Shown here one piece after another: positions 1-7,617 of a stretch of DNA of 46,079 nt. The position numbers and the translations under genes were made by a program. The DNA is from Pseudomonadota bacterium. GTDB lineage: Bacteria; Myxococcota_A; Polyangia; Haliangiales; Haliangiaceae. The notes under the pieces are model-generated. The model was not told where the DNA came from, made no database searches, and saw nothing but the letters and a program-made list of their open reading frames with translations. The stretch covers positions 1 through 46,079 of the forward strand of contig JAEWJO010000166.1 in the NCBI GenBank assembly GCA_023386455.1, in the 5' to 3' direction. The stretch's first letter is position 1. Each line of letters begins with the position of its first letter.

Positions 1-427
1 CCTTCGGCCGCTTCGCCGCTGGCCGGCGCGGCACCGGCTTCGGCGCGCTCTCCTTCGGCGTCACGGCGGCGCCACGTGCCGCCCGCGAGCGCCTGCGCGT
101 CGCGCGGAGCTGGTGCTTCTTGCTCGCGCGGGTCAGCGTCGTGCCGATCGCGTGAACAGCCTCGGCGAATGCGAGCGGCTCGGACGTCGCGCGCTTCGCG
201 ACGAGGATCGAGGGCAGGCCCGACAGCACGAGCTTGATCCGGCAGATCGTGTCGACGCCGCCCTTCGGTCCGTTGGCGTCCTCGAACCGGACCGTGGCGC
301 GCTCGACGAACGTCATCGAACCGAGGCGACGCGCGAGCTGGGTGCGCACGCGCTTCTCGAAACCGGCGCCGAGCTTGGTGTGAGAGCGAATGGAGATCGG
401 GACGTTGACCGGTGTGTTCGTGAACAT
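1..427 (-). CDS. HPF/RaiA-like ribosome-associated protein (partial, 3' end outside window)
   Basis: Reading the minus strand from the ATG at 427 gives an uninterrupted frame to the window edge, about 142 residues. Residues 1-105 resemble the S30AE (HPF/RaiA) ribosome-hibernation fold: an N-terminal strand (VPISIRSHTKLGAGFEK), then a central strand with the family-like signature RFEDANGPKGG followed by Asp and CRIKL, then a helix ending in TLTRASKK. Family members bind the 30S subunit and silence ribosomes under stress. After residue 105 the protein becomes a basic Arg/Lys/Pro/Ala-rich tail of unknown role, which canonical short HPF lacks. A purine-rich AAGGAG lies about 12 nt upstream of the ATG. 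It follows the FemAB-like gene by 41 nt on the same strand, so they may be co-transcribed. The family call rests on motif recognition only. Confidence 0.66.
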   Translation of the reverse strand, partial: MFTNTPVNVPISIRSHTKLGAGFEKRVRTQLARRLGSMTFVERATVRFEDANGPKGGVDTICRIKLVLSGLPSILVAKRATSEPLAFAEAVHAIGTTLTRASKKHQLRATRRRSRAARGAAVTPKESAPKPVPRRPAAKRPK

Positions 428-468
428 GCTGATGATCTACTCCTTCCTGGTGATGGTGCTCGTTGCAG

Positions 469-1590
469 TCACTCCGAGAGAATCGAGCGGGTCGCGAGCT
501 GCGCCTGTTCCCAGCCGCGCCACGCCGCGTAGACGCGGTCGTCGAACGGATAGTCCCAGCAGCCTTCGCGGTGGACGAGGCGGCCGCCGAATCCCGTCTT
601 GAACCGGTGCACGCCGGAGAGCGGATGGTCCTCGCCATGTCGAGGCGCCGCTCCGAGCATGTCGTAGTCGACGCAACCGTACGCCTTCGCCGTACGCATC
701 GCCGCCCACTGCAGCGCCGAGGAGCCCATGAGGTGGCGGTGCTCGGTGCTCGACGCGCCGTACAGGTACGTCGCGCGCGAGGGCGCGAGCGCGAGCAGCA
801 TGCCGGCGAGCAGGTGCCAGCGATGCTTCGCGAGGAGCAGCCGCGTCTGCACGGGCGACGCAGATCCTTCGCCGCGCTCCTCGAGCATCACGCGGAAGTG
901 CTCGATCGGCAGCGGCGTCAGCTGGTTCCGCGCCATCGTCGCGAGATAGAGCTCGTACCACGCAGGTAGATCGGCAACGGTCCCCTCGGTGACGAGGACG
1001 CCTCGCCGCTCCGCGAGCCGGACGTTGTAACGGGTCTTGTGGTGCATGCGTGCCAGCAGCGTCTCCTCGGGCGCCGTGAGGTCGACGACGACGGTGTCCG
1101 GCGGCAGCAGGTCGCGCGGCGCCTTCCACAGGTTTCGTTCCTCGGTGTTGATGTTCATGCGGATCTCTCTCGCGCCTGCCGACGGCGGGCCGGTCCACGT
1201 TCCCTCGCTCGTGAAGTCGCCGACCTCGCGCGCGTGAAGCGAGGTCCACGGCAGATCCCAGCGCACGAACGCGCAGCGAGCTCCGAGCAGCGGACGCAGC
1301 TGGCGCGAGAGCTGTTCGAGGAACGCGCCGACTCGCTCGGCGTCGGGCGTCAGCTCGGGACCGAACGGGACATACGCAGAGTCGACGTCCTCCGAGAGCG
1401 GAGTCCGGATGACGAGGAAGTCGCCGACCGCGATCGGTTCGGCCGTCGCACGCGGCCGAGCTGCGAGATCGTACGCCTCGGCGGCATGACCGATCCGGCG
1501 GTTCACTCGCCCCCAGAACGCGGTCTGGTGGACGATCCCCGTCGGAATCAACTGATCGGTCTGCTTGGGAACGACGTCGAGCGCGAGCAT
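469..1590 (-). CDS. FemAB/FemX-like GNAT-fold acyltransferase
   Basis: This 373-aa protein resembles FemAB/FemX-type aminoacyl- or acyltransferases, which have a double-GNAT fold and in Gram-positives build peptidoglycan cross-bridges. Supporting segments are a central region with HHKTRYNVRLAERRGV (a typical Fem-type K-x-R-N-x-R helix), a C-terminal part with YLYGASS, and GSSALQWAAMRTAKAYGCVDYD followed by a GVHRFKTGFGG motif, the usual Fem C-terminal signature. In Gram-negative bacteria such proteins may act in lipid, exopolysaccharide or peptidoglycan decoration, so the substrate is not assigned. The start ATG at 1590 has a good GGAG Shine-Dalgarno 5 nt upstream. No signal peptide is visible, so it should be cytoplasmic. 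The HPF-like gene follows 41 nt downstream. Confidence 0.8.
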   Translation of the reverse strand: MLALDVVPKQTDQLIPTGIVHQTAFWGRVNRRIGHAAEAYDLAARPRATAEPIAVGDFLVIRTPLSEDVDSAYVPFGPELTPDAERVGAFLEQLSRQLRPLLGARCAFVRWDLPWTSLHAREVGDFTSEGTWTGPPSAGAREIRMNINTEERNLWKAPRDLLPPDTVVVDLTAPEETLLARMHHKTRYNVRLAERRGVLVTEGTVADLPAWYELYLATMARNQLTPLPIEHFRVMLEERGEGSASPVQTRLLLAKHRWHLLAGMLLALAPSRATYLYGASSTEHRHLMGSSALQWAAMRTAKAYGCVDYDMLGAAPRHGEDHPLSGVHRFKTGFGGRLVHREGCWDYPFDDRVYAAWRGWEQAQLATRSILSE

Positions 1591-1791
1591 GACAACTCCA
1601 AATGCAAAACGACCGGCGCGGTGATACCGGGCCGGTCGGGGTGGGGGGCGAGCGCGTGCGCTCAGCCTTGGAAGGTCACCACGTCGGGTGGCGTCGGGCG
1701 CAGGAGCGCACGACGCATATCAGACGTGAGGAGGCACATGCGGTCAGAGTAGGCCGCAAATCGCGAAAGTCAACCTCGCCCCCGAGGGGCG

Positions 1792-2955
1792 CTACGGGCC
1801 GACGTGTGCCGCGGTGCCGGCGACGACGTTTCCGATCCACGTCGTCAGCGGGACGCTGCCGATATTCGTCGAATAGAAGCTCGCCGAGCGCAGGATCGTG
1901 TGGCTGCTGCCGGTGATGTAGTACGTGCCGAAGCTGGGACCGTCGGTCATCGCCTTCGCGCGGAAGTCCTCGAGGCCCTTCTGGTAGACCGTCTGCGTGA
2001 CCGCGGTCGGGATGTCCTTGCACATGTTGTAGCCGCCCGACCAGCCGTAGCCGCCGAACGTGCGGATCGTCTGATCGCCGGTGCTCGAGAACAGACCGCC
2101 GTGCATCGCCGGGAACTCGCTCCACGTGTGATCGAACGCGTCCGAGATGAAGTCGCTGGTGTCGGTGCATGCGTCACCGCACTCCTCGATCAGCGTCTTG
2201 TCGAGGCCCCACGTCGTGCGCCACAGCGTCTGCAGGCACGGCGGGAACACGTCGCTCGACATCGGCGGACCCGAGTCGTCGATCAGCGCGACGGGGACCT
2301 CGCCAAACGCGCGCTGCGTCTGGGCATAGTTGACCGCGGCGCCGAACCCGCCCGCACTCGAGCCCGAGAGCAACACCTGGTCGAGCTCGAAGCTCGGCAC
2401 CCAGCGCTCGAGGAACGCGGTGATGTTCGAGTAGCCCTGGAACTGGCGCATCTTGTTGCCGACCATCGTCTCGGCCTGACCCGCGTACACGTCACCCGAG
2501 CAGTACGGCACGTACACCCAGCTCCAGTCGCGCACCGGGTTCGCCTGGTTCGACCGATCGAAGACGCCGCCGTCCGTCGGCTGGTTCGGGCTCCGCGTGA
2601 ACAGGCTCTCGCAGAACTGGTTGAAGCACGCGCCGCCGCCCTCGAGGTAGACGAACAGCTTCGTCGACGCCGGATTGAAGTTGACGCTGAACCCGGCGGG
2701 CGAGCCATCGAGGCACTTCGTGCCCGGGATCTCGAAGTACTGCCAGGTCATCGGACTTGGCTGGATCGTCTCGACGCTCGTGCAGTCGGGGCGGCAGCCG
2801 TCGAACCGGTCGTCGTTGCCGTCGTCGCACTGCTCTCCCGGATCGGGCGCGGCATTGCCACAGCTCGCGGGGATATCCCCGCCATCATCGCCGCTTCCCG
2901 GACCGGACGAGCACGCGGCCGTCGCCGCGACCAAGATGCAGAACACGCTACGCAT
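1792..2955 (-). CDS. Pectinacetylesterase-family lipoprotein with myxobacterial Cys-rich repeat
   Basis: This 387-aa secreted protein has a short hydrophobic signal (MRSVFCILVAATAAC) with a lipobox Cys at residue 15. An acidic/Gly linker is followed by a myxobacterial Cys-rich repeat (CGNAAPDPGEQCDDGND...CRPDC, about residues 32-58). The rest resembles pectinacetylesterase/Notum-type Ser hydrolases: a LEGGGACFN oxyanion motif, VYVPYCSGDVYAG, a nucleophile elbow GSSAGGFGA, and a late GSSHT that may supply the catalytic His. Family members deacetylate polysaccharides or other O-acyl groups; the substrate here is unknown. The frame is open 35 codons further upstream, but the ATG at 2955 is preferred because it begins the signal peptide and has GGGAGG six bases upstream. 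It diverges from an AraC regulator, with 88 bp between the starts. Confidence 0.85.
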   Translation of the reverse strand: MRSVFCILVAATAACSSGPGSGDDGGDIPASCGNAAPDPGEQCDDGNDDRFDGCRPDCTSVETIQPSPMTWQYFEIPGTKCLDGSPAGFSVNFNPASTKLFVYLEGGGACFNQFCESLFTRSPNQPTDGGVFDRSNQANPVRDWSWVYVPYCSGDVYAGQAETMVGNKMRQFQGYSNITAFLERWVPSFELDQVLLSGSSAGGFGAAVNYAQTQRAFGEVPVALIDDSGPPMSSDVFPPCLQTLWRTTWGLDKTLIEECGDACTDTSDFISDAFDHTWSEFPAMHGGLFSSTGDQTIRTFGGYGWSGGYNMCKDIPTAVTQTVYQKGLEDFRAKAMTDGPSFGTYYITGSSHTILRSASFYSTNIGSVPLTTWIGNVVAGTAAHVGP

Positions 2956-3043
2956 CAGGACCTCCCGGCGCGTACACTGCCGCCGCGGTACCCCGCCGTC
3001 TTGACCCGGCGGCCCACGAGATTGACCCGAGGTCCTGCTCTGT
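2956..3043. promoter_or_regulatory. Divergent intergenic region between esterase and AraC regulator
   Basis: This 88-bp gap separates the start codons of two divergently transcribed genes, so it must hold both promoters and probably the regulator's binding site. No clear -35/-10 pair or long palindrome was found by eye. The only visible signal is the GGGAGG ribosome binding site of the esterase. Confidence 0.4.
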
Positions 3044-4048
3044 ATGGACGGTGCGCTCACCTACAGCACGAGCTTCTGCCGCATCCTGACCGACTACCTC
3101 GTCGCGCACGGCTACCCGACCGATCGCGTGGTCGCGGCGATGGGGATCGACGATCAGGCGCTCGCGGATCGCGACCGGCGCATCGCGCGCCGCGCGTGGC
3201 TCGACGCGTTCGTCGTCGCGGTCGAGGTCACCGGCGATCCCGACCTCGGCCTCCGGGTCGGCGAGAGCATCCGGCCCGCGCACCTCGGCGTCCTCGGCTA
3301 CATCCTCATGAGCTGCGAGACGATGAAGCAGGCCGCCCAGCTCGATCAGCGCTGGCACTCGCTGATCGCCGACAACGAGCGCCTCGAGTACGTGCGCGAC
3401 GGCGAGCTCAGCAGGCGCACCCTGTTTCTCCCCGACGGCGAGCCCCCGCCACCCGCCTGTGCCGCGGCGTGCGCGGCGGCCGCGAGCGTCGGCTTCGTGC
3501 GCTGGCTCGCGGGAGCCGACGACGGTCTCCGCCGGGTCGCGCTTCCCTATCCGGAGCCGCCGTCGCGCGCGGCGCACGATCAGCTGTTCCGCTGCGAGCT
3601 CGTGTTCGACGCGGAGCACATCACGATCTGGCGAGACCCCTCCGTGCTCCGCAAGCCGCTCGCCCAGGCCGACCCGGCGCTGCGCACGCGCATGGAGGAG
3701 CGTGCCGCGAGCCTCGCCGCCGAGCGCAGCGCGGTCGACGTGCTCGTCGCGCGCGTGCGCGATCACGTCGCGCAGAACATCCGCGATGCGGTGCCGTCGC
3801 TCGAGGCCGCCGCCGGCGCGCTCGACCTCTCGCCCGGCGCGCTGCAACGCCGCCTCGCCGAGCGCGGCATCAGCTACACCAAGATCGTCGACGATACACG
3901 CCGCCACCTCGCACTCGGCTACATCGCCGATCCAGCGCTGAGCCTCGTCGACGTCGCCTACCTGTGCGGGTTCTCCGAGCAGAGCGCGTTCAACCGCGCG
4001 TTCAAGCGATGGACCGGCGTCCCGCCGGGAGAGTATCGGCGCCACTGA
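3044..4048 (+). CDS. AraC-family transcriptional regulator (Arabinose_bd-type N-terminus)
   Basis: This 334-aa cytoplasmic regulator has an N-terminal ligand-sensing domain of the OruR/VirS/GadX-like type, beginning with RILTDYLVAHG and containing DLGLRVGE and GVLGYILMSCETMKQA. A C-terminal AraC/XylS double helix-turn-helix covers about residues 240-334: LEAAAGALDLSPGALQRRL for the first HTH, and LVDVAYLCGFSEQSAFNRAFKRWTG for the second. The last residues (VPPGEYRRH) match the family's usual C-terminal P-x-x-YR motif. It is divergent from the pectinacetylesterase-like gene, so local control of that gene is plausible but inferred. The inducer is unknown. Confidence 0.9.
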   Translation: MDGALTYSTSFCRILTDYLVAHGYPTDRVVAAMGIDDQALADRDRRIARRAWLDAFVVAVEVTGDPDLGLRVGESIRPAHLGVLGYILMSCETMKQAAQLDQRWHSLIADNERLEYVRDGELSRRTLFLPDGEPPPPACAAACAAAASVGFVRWLAGADDGLRRVALPYPEPPSRAAHDQLFRCELVFDAEHITIWRDPSVLRKPLAQADPALRTRMEERAASLAAERSAVDVLVARVRDHVAQNIRDAVPSLEAAAGALDLSPGALQRRLAERGISYTKIVDDTRRHLALGYIADPALSLVDVAYLCGFSEQSAFNRAFKRWTGVPPGEYRRH

Positions 4049-4125
4049 TCGAGTGCGATGGCGCACACGCGCCGCGTGATCCGGACTGCCGACGTGATCG
4101 GCGGTGATAGGTTACGGATCGACGC

Positions 4126-5331
4126 ATGAAGCGACTCGCGTGGCTCGTCGTTGCAGCCTGTGGAGACCCGGCGCCGGTCACGCCCGACGCGCCCGCTGAG
4201 GAGACCGTCACCGTCACGCTCCAGGCGCATCTGAAGGGCCCGTCGATCACCAGCGATGCGCGCGTCGGCGTCGATGCCGCGCTGTCCGCCGACGGAGCGA
4301 CGCTCGCGCTGCTCGGCCGGGACGGCCTCGGCGTGCACATCTATACGCGCACGGGACAGACCTGGACCGAAGAGCCGCCGGTCGCACCCGCCGACCCCGC
4401 GCTCGGCTACGCGTCCGCGCTCGCCCTCTCGGCCGATGGCTCGACACTCGCGGTCGGAGCCGAGGATGCCGGCGGTGGTCTCGTCTACGTGTTCTCGCGC
4501 AGCGGCACGACGTGGAGCGAGACCGCGCAGCTGCGAGGCTCGGTGTCGTCGATCTCCGACTTCTTCGGCAGCGTGCTCGCGCTCTCGCACGACGGCTCGA
4601 TCCTCGCGGTGGGCGCGCCCGGCTACGGCGATGCGCAGCAGCAGACGTTCAAGGGTGCGGTGTTCGTGTTCCGCCGGACCGGGACGACCTGGACCCAGGC
4701 GCCGTTCCTCGAGGGCGCGCGCGACACCGAGTACTTCGGCCAGGCACTCGCGCTCGACGCGAGCGGCGATCTGCTCGCGGTGAGCACGCCGTGCTCGGCA
4801 GCGCCGGGAGCGGTGAACATGTTCGGCCGCGCCGGCGATGCGTGGCAGCCGCAGGCCTCGATCACGGTGACGGAGGGTCTCCTCTGCGACTTCGCGGAGA
4901 GCATCGCGCTGACGCCCGACGGCAACACGCTCGTCGCAGGCGCATCGCAGCCGCTGCCGCCGATGGGCACCGAGCATCGGCCCGGTGAGGCGTGGGTGTT
5001 CGCGCGGACCGGCTCGAGCTGGACCGAGCGGGCGGCGCTTCATGCCTCGAACCCCGGACCGTCCGCACGCTTTGGCTTCCACGTCGCGTCGTCGGCGGAC
5101 GGCACGTTCGTCGTCGTCGGTGCGATCGGTGCGGGCAGCGGCTACGTGCTGCACGAGCACGACGGCGCCTGGACCGAGGTCGCGATGCTTGCCCCCGAGC
5201 CCGGCGACCTGCCGAGCCTGTTCGGTTACCGCGTGCTCGCCAGCGAGGACGCGCGGACGCTGGTGGTCACCGCGCCCGGCGAGGGCGACGGGTACCGCGG
5301 CGGCGCATACGTGTTCAGCACGTCGCGTTGA
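4126..5331 (+). CDS. FG-GAP-like beta-propeller lipoprotein
   Basis: This 401-aa protein has a short N-terminal signal (MKRLAWLVVAAC) with a likely lipobox Cys at residue 12, then a Pro/Asp/Ala-rich linker. The body is built from about six to seven repeats of roughly 50 residues. Each has an LSADGSTLAVGA-like strand (for example ALSADGSTLAVGAED, ALSHDGSILAVGAPG, ALTPDGNTLVAGASQ) followed by a VYVFSRSGTTW-like strand. This is typical of FG-GAP/integrin-alpha-like beta-propellers, which are usually secreted binding modules. No catalytic motif is seen. The start ATG lacks an obvious Shine-Dalgarno but is supported by the lipoprotein signal. It follows the AraC gene by 77 bp on the same strand; co-transcription is unclear. 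Confidence 0.8.
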   Translation: MKRLAWLVVAACGDPAPVTPDAPAEETVTVTLQAHLKGPSITSDARVGVDAALSADGATLALLGRDGLGVHIYTRTGQTWTEEPPVAPADPALGYASALALSADGSTLAVGAEDAGGGLVYVFSRSGTTWSETAQLRGSVSSISDFFGSVLALSHDGSILAVGAPGYGDAQQQTFKGAVFVFRRTGTTWTQAPFLEGARDTEYFGQALALDASGDLLAVSTPCSAAPGAVNMFGRAGDAWQPQASITVTEGLLCDFAESIALTPDGNTLVAGASQPLPPMGTEHRPGEAWVFARTGSSWTERAALHASNPGPSARFGFHVASSADGTFVVVGAIGAGSGYVLHEHDGAWTEVAMLAPEPGDLPSLFGYRVLASEDARTLVVTAPGEGDGYRGGAYVFSTSR

Positions 5332-5463
5332 CGGGCCGGCCTCCTGCCGATGCGTGAAGCGGGGGTGCGTCGACCGCGCGCCAGCTGCGGTGGCCTGACG
5401 ACCGGTCCGTGCCGACGGGAGCCTGCTGATCCCGGGACCGGCAGTGCGGTGCTAGACCCGAGC

Positions 5464-6324
5464 ATGAGCACGCAGCCTCGCGTCCTGCTCCAGACGACCA
5501 TCGCGTTCGATGCGGACGACTGGCACATCGGACGGTTCTCGATGCTCGCGACAGAGATCGCGCGCTGGGCCAACGTCACCGCGCGCAACCACGAACCCTA
5601 CGGGAGCGGCGACGATCCGGTCCTCGCGAGCCTCGACCGCGAGCAGTTCGACGAGCTCTGGATCCTCGCGGTCGATGGCGGTCAGGCGATGACGGTCCGC
5701 GAGATCGCGGCGATCAATCGCTTCCTCCGCGACGGTGGCGGCGTGCTGACGGCGCGCGACCACTGCAACATGGGCCTGTGGCTGCGGGCGATCGAGGGTG
5801 TCGGGGCCGCGAACTACTTCCACGATCCGTCGTGCTGGGATCCGGATCCATCGCGGCGCGCTCGCGACGATGCCGAGACCTCGACGATCGACTGGCCGAA
5901 CTATCACTCGGGGCGAAACGGCGAGGTCGAGCCGATCGCGATCGTCGAGCCGGTGCACGAGCTACTTCGCAACCCGCGCGCCGCGAGCGGTCACATCGAG
6001 CGTCTGCCGGCGCACCCGCACGAGGGCGACGTCGGCGTTCCCGCGAACGAGCCGCGCGCCCGCAGCATCGCGCGACGTCGCAGCAGCGTGACCGGCCTGG
6101 AGTTCGACCTCGCCGTCGCGTTCGAGCGAACGGAACACGCGCCGGGGCGCGCGATCGCCGAGTCGAGCTTCCATCACTTCGCCGACTACAACTGGGACAC
6201 CTCTCGCGGAGCACCGAGCTTCGTGACGGAGCCGGCGAGCGATGCGACGCGCCGCGATCCACACCTGCTCGACGACGCGCGGCTCTACATCGAAAATTGC
6301 GTCGCCTGGCTCGCGCCGGCGTGA
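5464..6324 (+). CDS. Uncharacterised protein with GATase/ThuA-like fold
   Basis: This 286-aa protein has no signal peptide. The first half has the strand-helix layout of class-I glutamine-amidotransferase-like or ThuA-like proteins: RVLLQTTI at the start, then FDELWILAVDGG, a helix with REIAAINRFLRDGGG, and VLTARDHCNMG where family members carry the nucleophile elbow. A His-containing segment SFHHFADYNWD lies near the C-terminus. I do not recognise a specific enzyme, and the catalytic identity of His or Cys in DHCNMG is unproven. The ATG at 5464 is chosen because the conserved-looking strand begins right after it; the frame is open 38 codons further upstream. It ends nine bases before the stop of the convergent small gene. 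Confidence 0.65.
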   Translation: MSTQPRVLLQTTIAFDADDWHIGRFSMLATEIARWANVTARNHEPYGSGDDPVLASLDREQFDELWILAVDGGQAMTVREIAAINRFLRDGGGVLTARDHCNMGLWLRAIEGVGAANYFHDPSCWDPDPSRRARDDAETSTIDWPNYHSGRNGEVEPIAIVEPVHELLRNPRAASGHIERLPAHPHEGDVGVPANEPRARSIARRRSSVTGLEFDLAVAFERTEHAPGRAIAESSFHHFADYNWDTSRGAPSFVTEPASDATRRDPHLLDDARLYIENCVAWLAPA

Positions 6325-6359
6325 CCGCTCGTTTCAGTCGTTACGGGCGGGCGAGCGGT
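6324..6359. terminator. Possible bidirectional terminator between convergent genes
   Basis: A perfect 8-bp inverted repeat, ACCGCTCG at 6324-6331 and CGAGCGGT at 6352-6359, spans the junction of two convergent genes. The 20-nt loop and the lack of a T-tract make this only a possible terminator. Confidence 0.3.
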
Positions 6360-6531
6360 AGAACAGAGTGAGCGCGATACAGTGAAACGAGGCATCGCTC
6401 GACTGGGTAACGATGATCTCGGTCAACTCGTTGCGCGGATTTTCGGCGATCCACGCGGTCACCTTGTCACCGAGCAGCTGGCGGTCGTTGAACAGCGTTG
6501 CCGAGAACACCTTGATTCCGTTGAATTGCAT
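6334..6531 (-). CDS. Small conserved-looking protein of unknown function
   Basis: From the ATG at 6531 this gives a 65-aa protein (MQFNGIKVFSATLFNDR at the start, ending TLFYRSPARND). It looks like a compact alpha/beta protein: a strand (IKVFSAT), a helix (RQLLGDKVTAWIAE), a strand (TEIIVTQSSD) and a strand (FHCIALTLFY). I recall similar short proteins with a K-V-F-S-A-T start and Q-S-S-D-x-x-F-H-C core in Deltaproteobacteria, but I cannot assign a function. The frame is open to 6639, and an ATG at 6573 preceded by CTGGGG is an alternative start. It is divergent from the cold-shock gene, 201 bp start to start. Codon use is less G+C-rich than the neighbours. Confidence 0.65.
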   Translation of the reverse strand: MQFNGIKVFSATLFNDRQLLGDKVTAWIAENPRNELTEIIVTQSSDASFHCIALTLFYRSPARND

Positions 6532-6732
6532 GTCGGGCCGCAGAACGACACGCGCCGGACGGTTCGGGAGCATGCCCCAGCAATAGCAGGTCGTATCGGT
6601 TAGGCGATGCGGTGCTTTTTCACTCGACAGCCGCCTCAATACGGGTCACACATGTGGCTCGATTCTGTTCGAGCGATTAAGGACCAGCTCGGTCCTTCGA
6701 ACGGAGTCACACTGCTACGAGGAAGTGCGACG
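6532..6732. promoter_or_regulatory. Divergent promoter region and cold-shock gene leader
   Basis: About 200 bp separate the small minus-strand gene from the cold-shock gene. The stretch is markedly less G+C-rich than its surroundings, as expected for promoters and for the long 5' leaders of cold-shock genes. The ribosome binding site AGGAAG lies 8 nt before the ATG at 6733. No riboswitch class is recognised. Confidence 0.4.
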
Positions 6733-6930
6733 ATGTCTGAGGGTACGATCAAGCGTTTGACCGACAAGGGTTTTGGATTCATCGCGACCGGTTCGGGACC
6801 GGACATGTTCTTTCACATGTCCGCTGTCGAAGGTGTCCGGTTCGAGGATCTCCGCGAGGGACAGAAGGTCTCGTTCAATGAAGGCCGTGGTCCGAAGGGC
6901 CCGCGCGCAGAGAACGTCCGCGTCATCTAA
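6733..6930 (+). CDS. Cold-shock domain protein (CspA family)
   Basis: This 65-aa protein is a single cold-shock domain, a five-stranded OB-fold that binds single-stranded RNA or DNA. RNP1 is KGFGFI (residues 12-17). RNP2 reads MFFHMS (25-30), where most CspA proteins have VFFHHS, so one His is replaced by Met. The C-terminus GPKGPRAENVRVI matches the family's G-P-x-A-x-N-V ending. The frame is open further upstream, but the ATG at 6733 has AGGAAG 8 nt upstream and fits the family length. Members act as RNA chaperones in cold or stationary phase. A strong hairpin terminator follows 22 bp after the stop, so it is probably monocistronic. Confidence 0.95.
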   Translation: MSEGTIKRLTDKGFGFIATGSGPDMFFHMSAVEGVRFEDLREGQKVSFNEGRGPKGPRAENVRVI

Positions 6931-6953
6931 CTAACATCCAAATTCAAACCAAG

Positions 6954-6977
6954 GAGCCCGCAACGTGCGGGCTCTTT
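6954..6977 (+). terminator. Rho-independent terminator of the cold-shock gene
   Basis: The stem GAGCCCGC (6954-6961) pairs perfectly with GCGGGCTC (6967-6974) around the loop AACGT, followed by TTTG. It lies directly after the cold-shock stop codon and is the clearest intrinsic terminator in the window. Confidence 0.85.
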
Positions 6978-7113
6978 GTCATTTCGGAGACCATCCCGGA
7001 ACAAGCGTAGCGATCCGCACGCGCGCGCCTGCAGCGTCCGGACCGAGCGCAGCGTGAGGAGGATGGTCGGTCCTCGGGGCCGCTCCACGGTTGTGGAGAG
7101 CTCGGAGGTGCCC

Positions 7114-7602
7114 ATGATCCAGCAGCGTTCGATCTTGATCGCGTATCTCTGTCTGATGGCTCCTGGTTGCGAGAGCGACGACACGATAGATGTGCCCGAG
7201 GACGAGGACGTCGGTGGAACGATCCCGCTCGACCTCGGCACCGGAGAGGACTCGTTCTGGATCGACACCGACGGCGTCGATCCGGAGGTCGCGGGCTGTC
7301 ACATCGAGTTCCGGGACAGCACCTGCTCCAGCGTCGCCGTGTTCGCGCGCAACTTCGGCGAGTTCTGCCAGGAGGATGGAACCCTCGTCGAGTCGAACCC
7401 GGCCGCCGATCTGTGTCACGAGCACGACGACGACATCGGCCACCCGTACGTCGTCGACTGCGTCGCGTGGTGCACGGATACGTTGACGCTCCCGAACGGA
7501 GCGAGACGAGGTACCGCCGCGGCCACCGGAGCATGCGAGGTCGTGCTCGACGTGCCGTGCGATCTCGGAGCCGTCGAGTCGGCCCGATGCGTCTGCCGGT
7601 AG
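7114..7602 (+). CDS. Cys-rich putative lipoprotein, unknown function
   Basis: This 162-aa protein starts at an ATG with a strong GGAGGT 5 nt upstream. The N-terminus MIQQRSILIAYLCLMAPGC looks like a lipoprotein signal with Cys 19. It is followed by a very acidic linker (ESDDTIDVPEDEDVGG). The mature part is Cys-rich (about ten Cys, for example CHIEF, CSSVAVF, CVAWC, CDLG, CVCR), suggesting a disulphide-stabilised secreted domain. I do not recognise the family. It converges on the TPR gene, with 15 bp between the stops. Confidence 0.75.
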   Translation: MIQQRSILIAYLCLMAPGCESDDTIDVPEDEDVGGTIPLDLGTGEDSFWIDTDGVDPEVAGCHIEFRDSTCSSVAVFARNFGEFCQEDGTLVESNPAADLCHEHDDDIGHPYVVDCVAWCTDTLTLPNGARRGTAAATGACEVVLDVPCDLGAVESARCVCR

Positions 7603-7617
7603 GAGCCCGTTACTGCG

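Noticed and set aside
1804..4107. Long plus-strand frame across the esterase and AraC genes
   Set aside because: The first part is antisense to the esterase and the second is out of frame with the AraC gene; the protein is Arg-rich without motifs.
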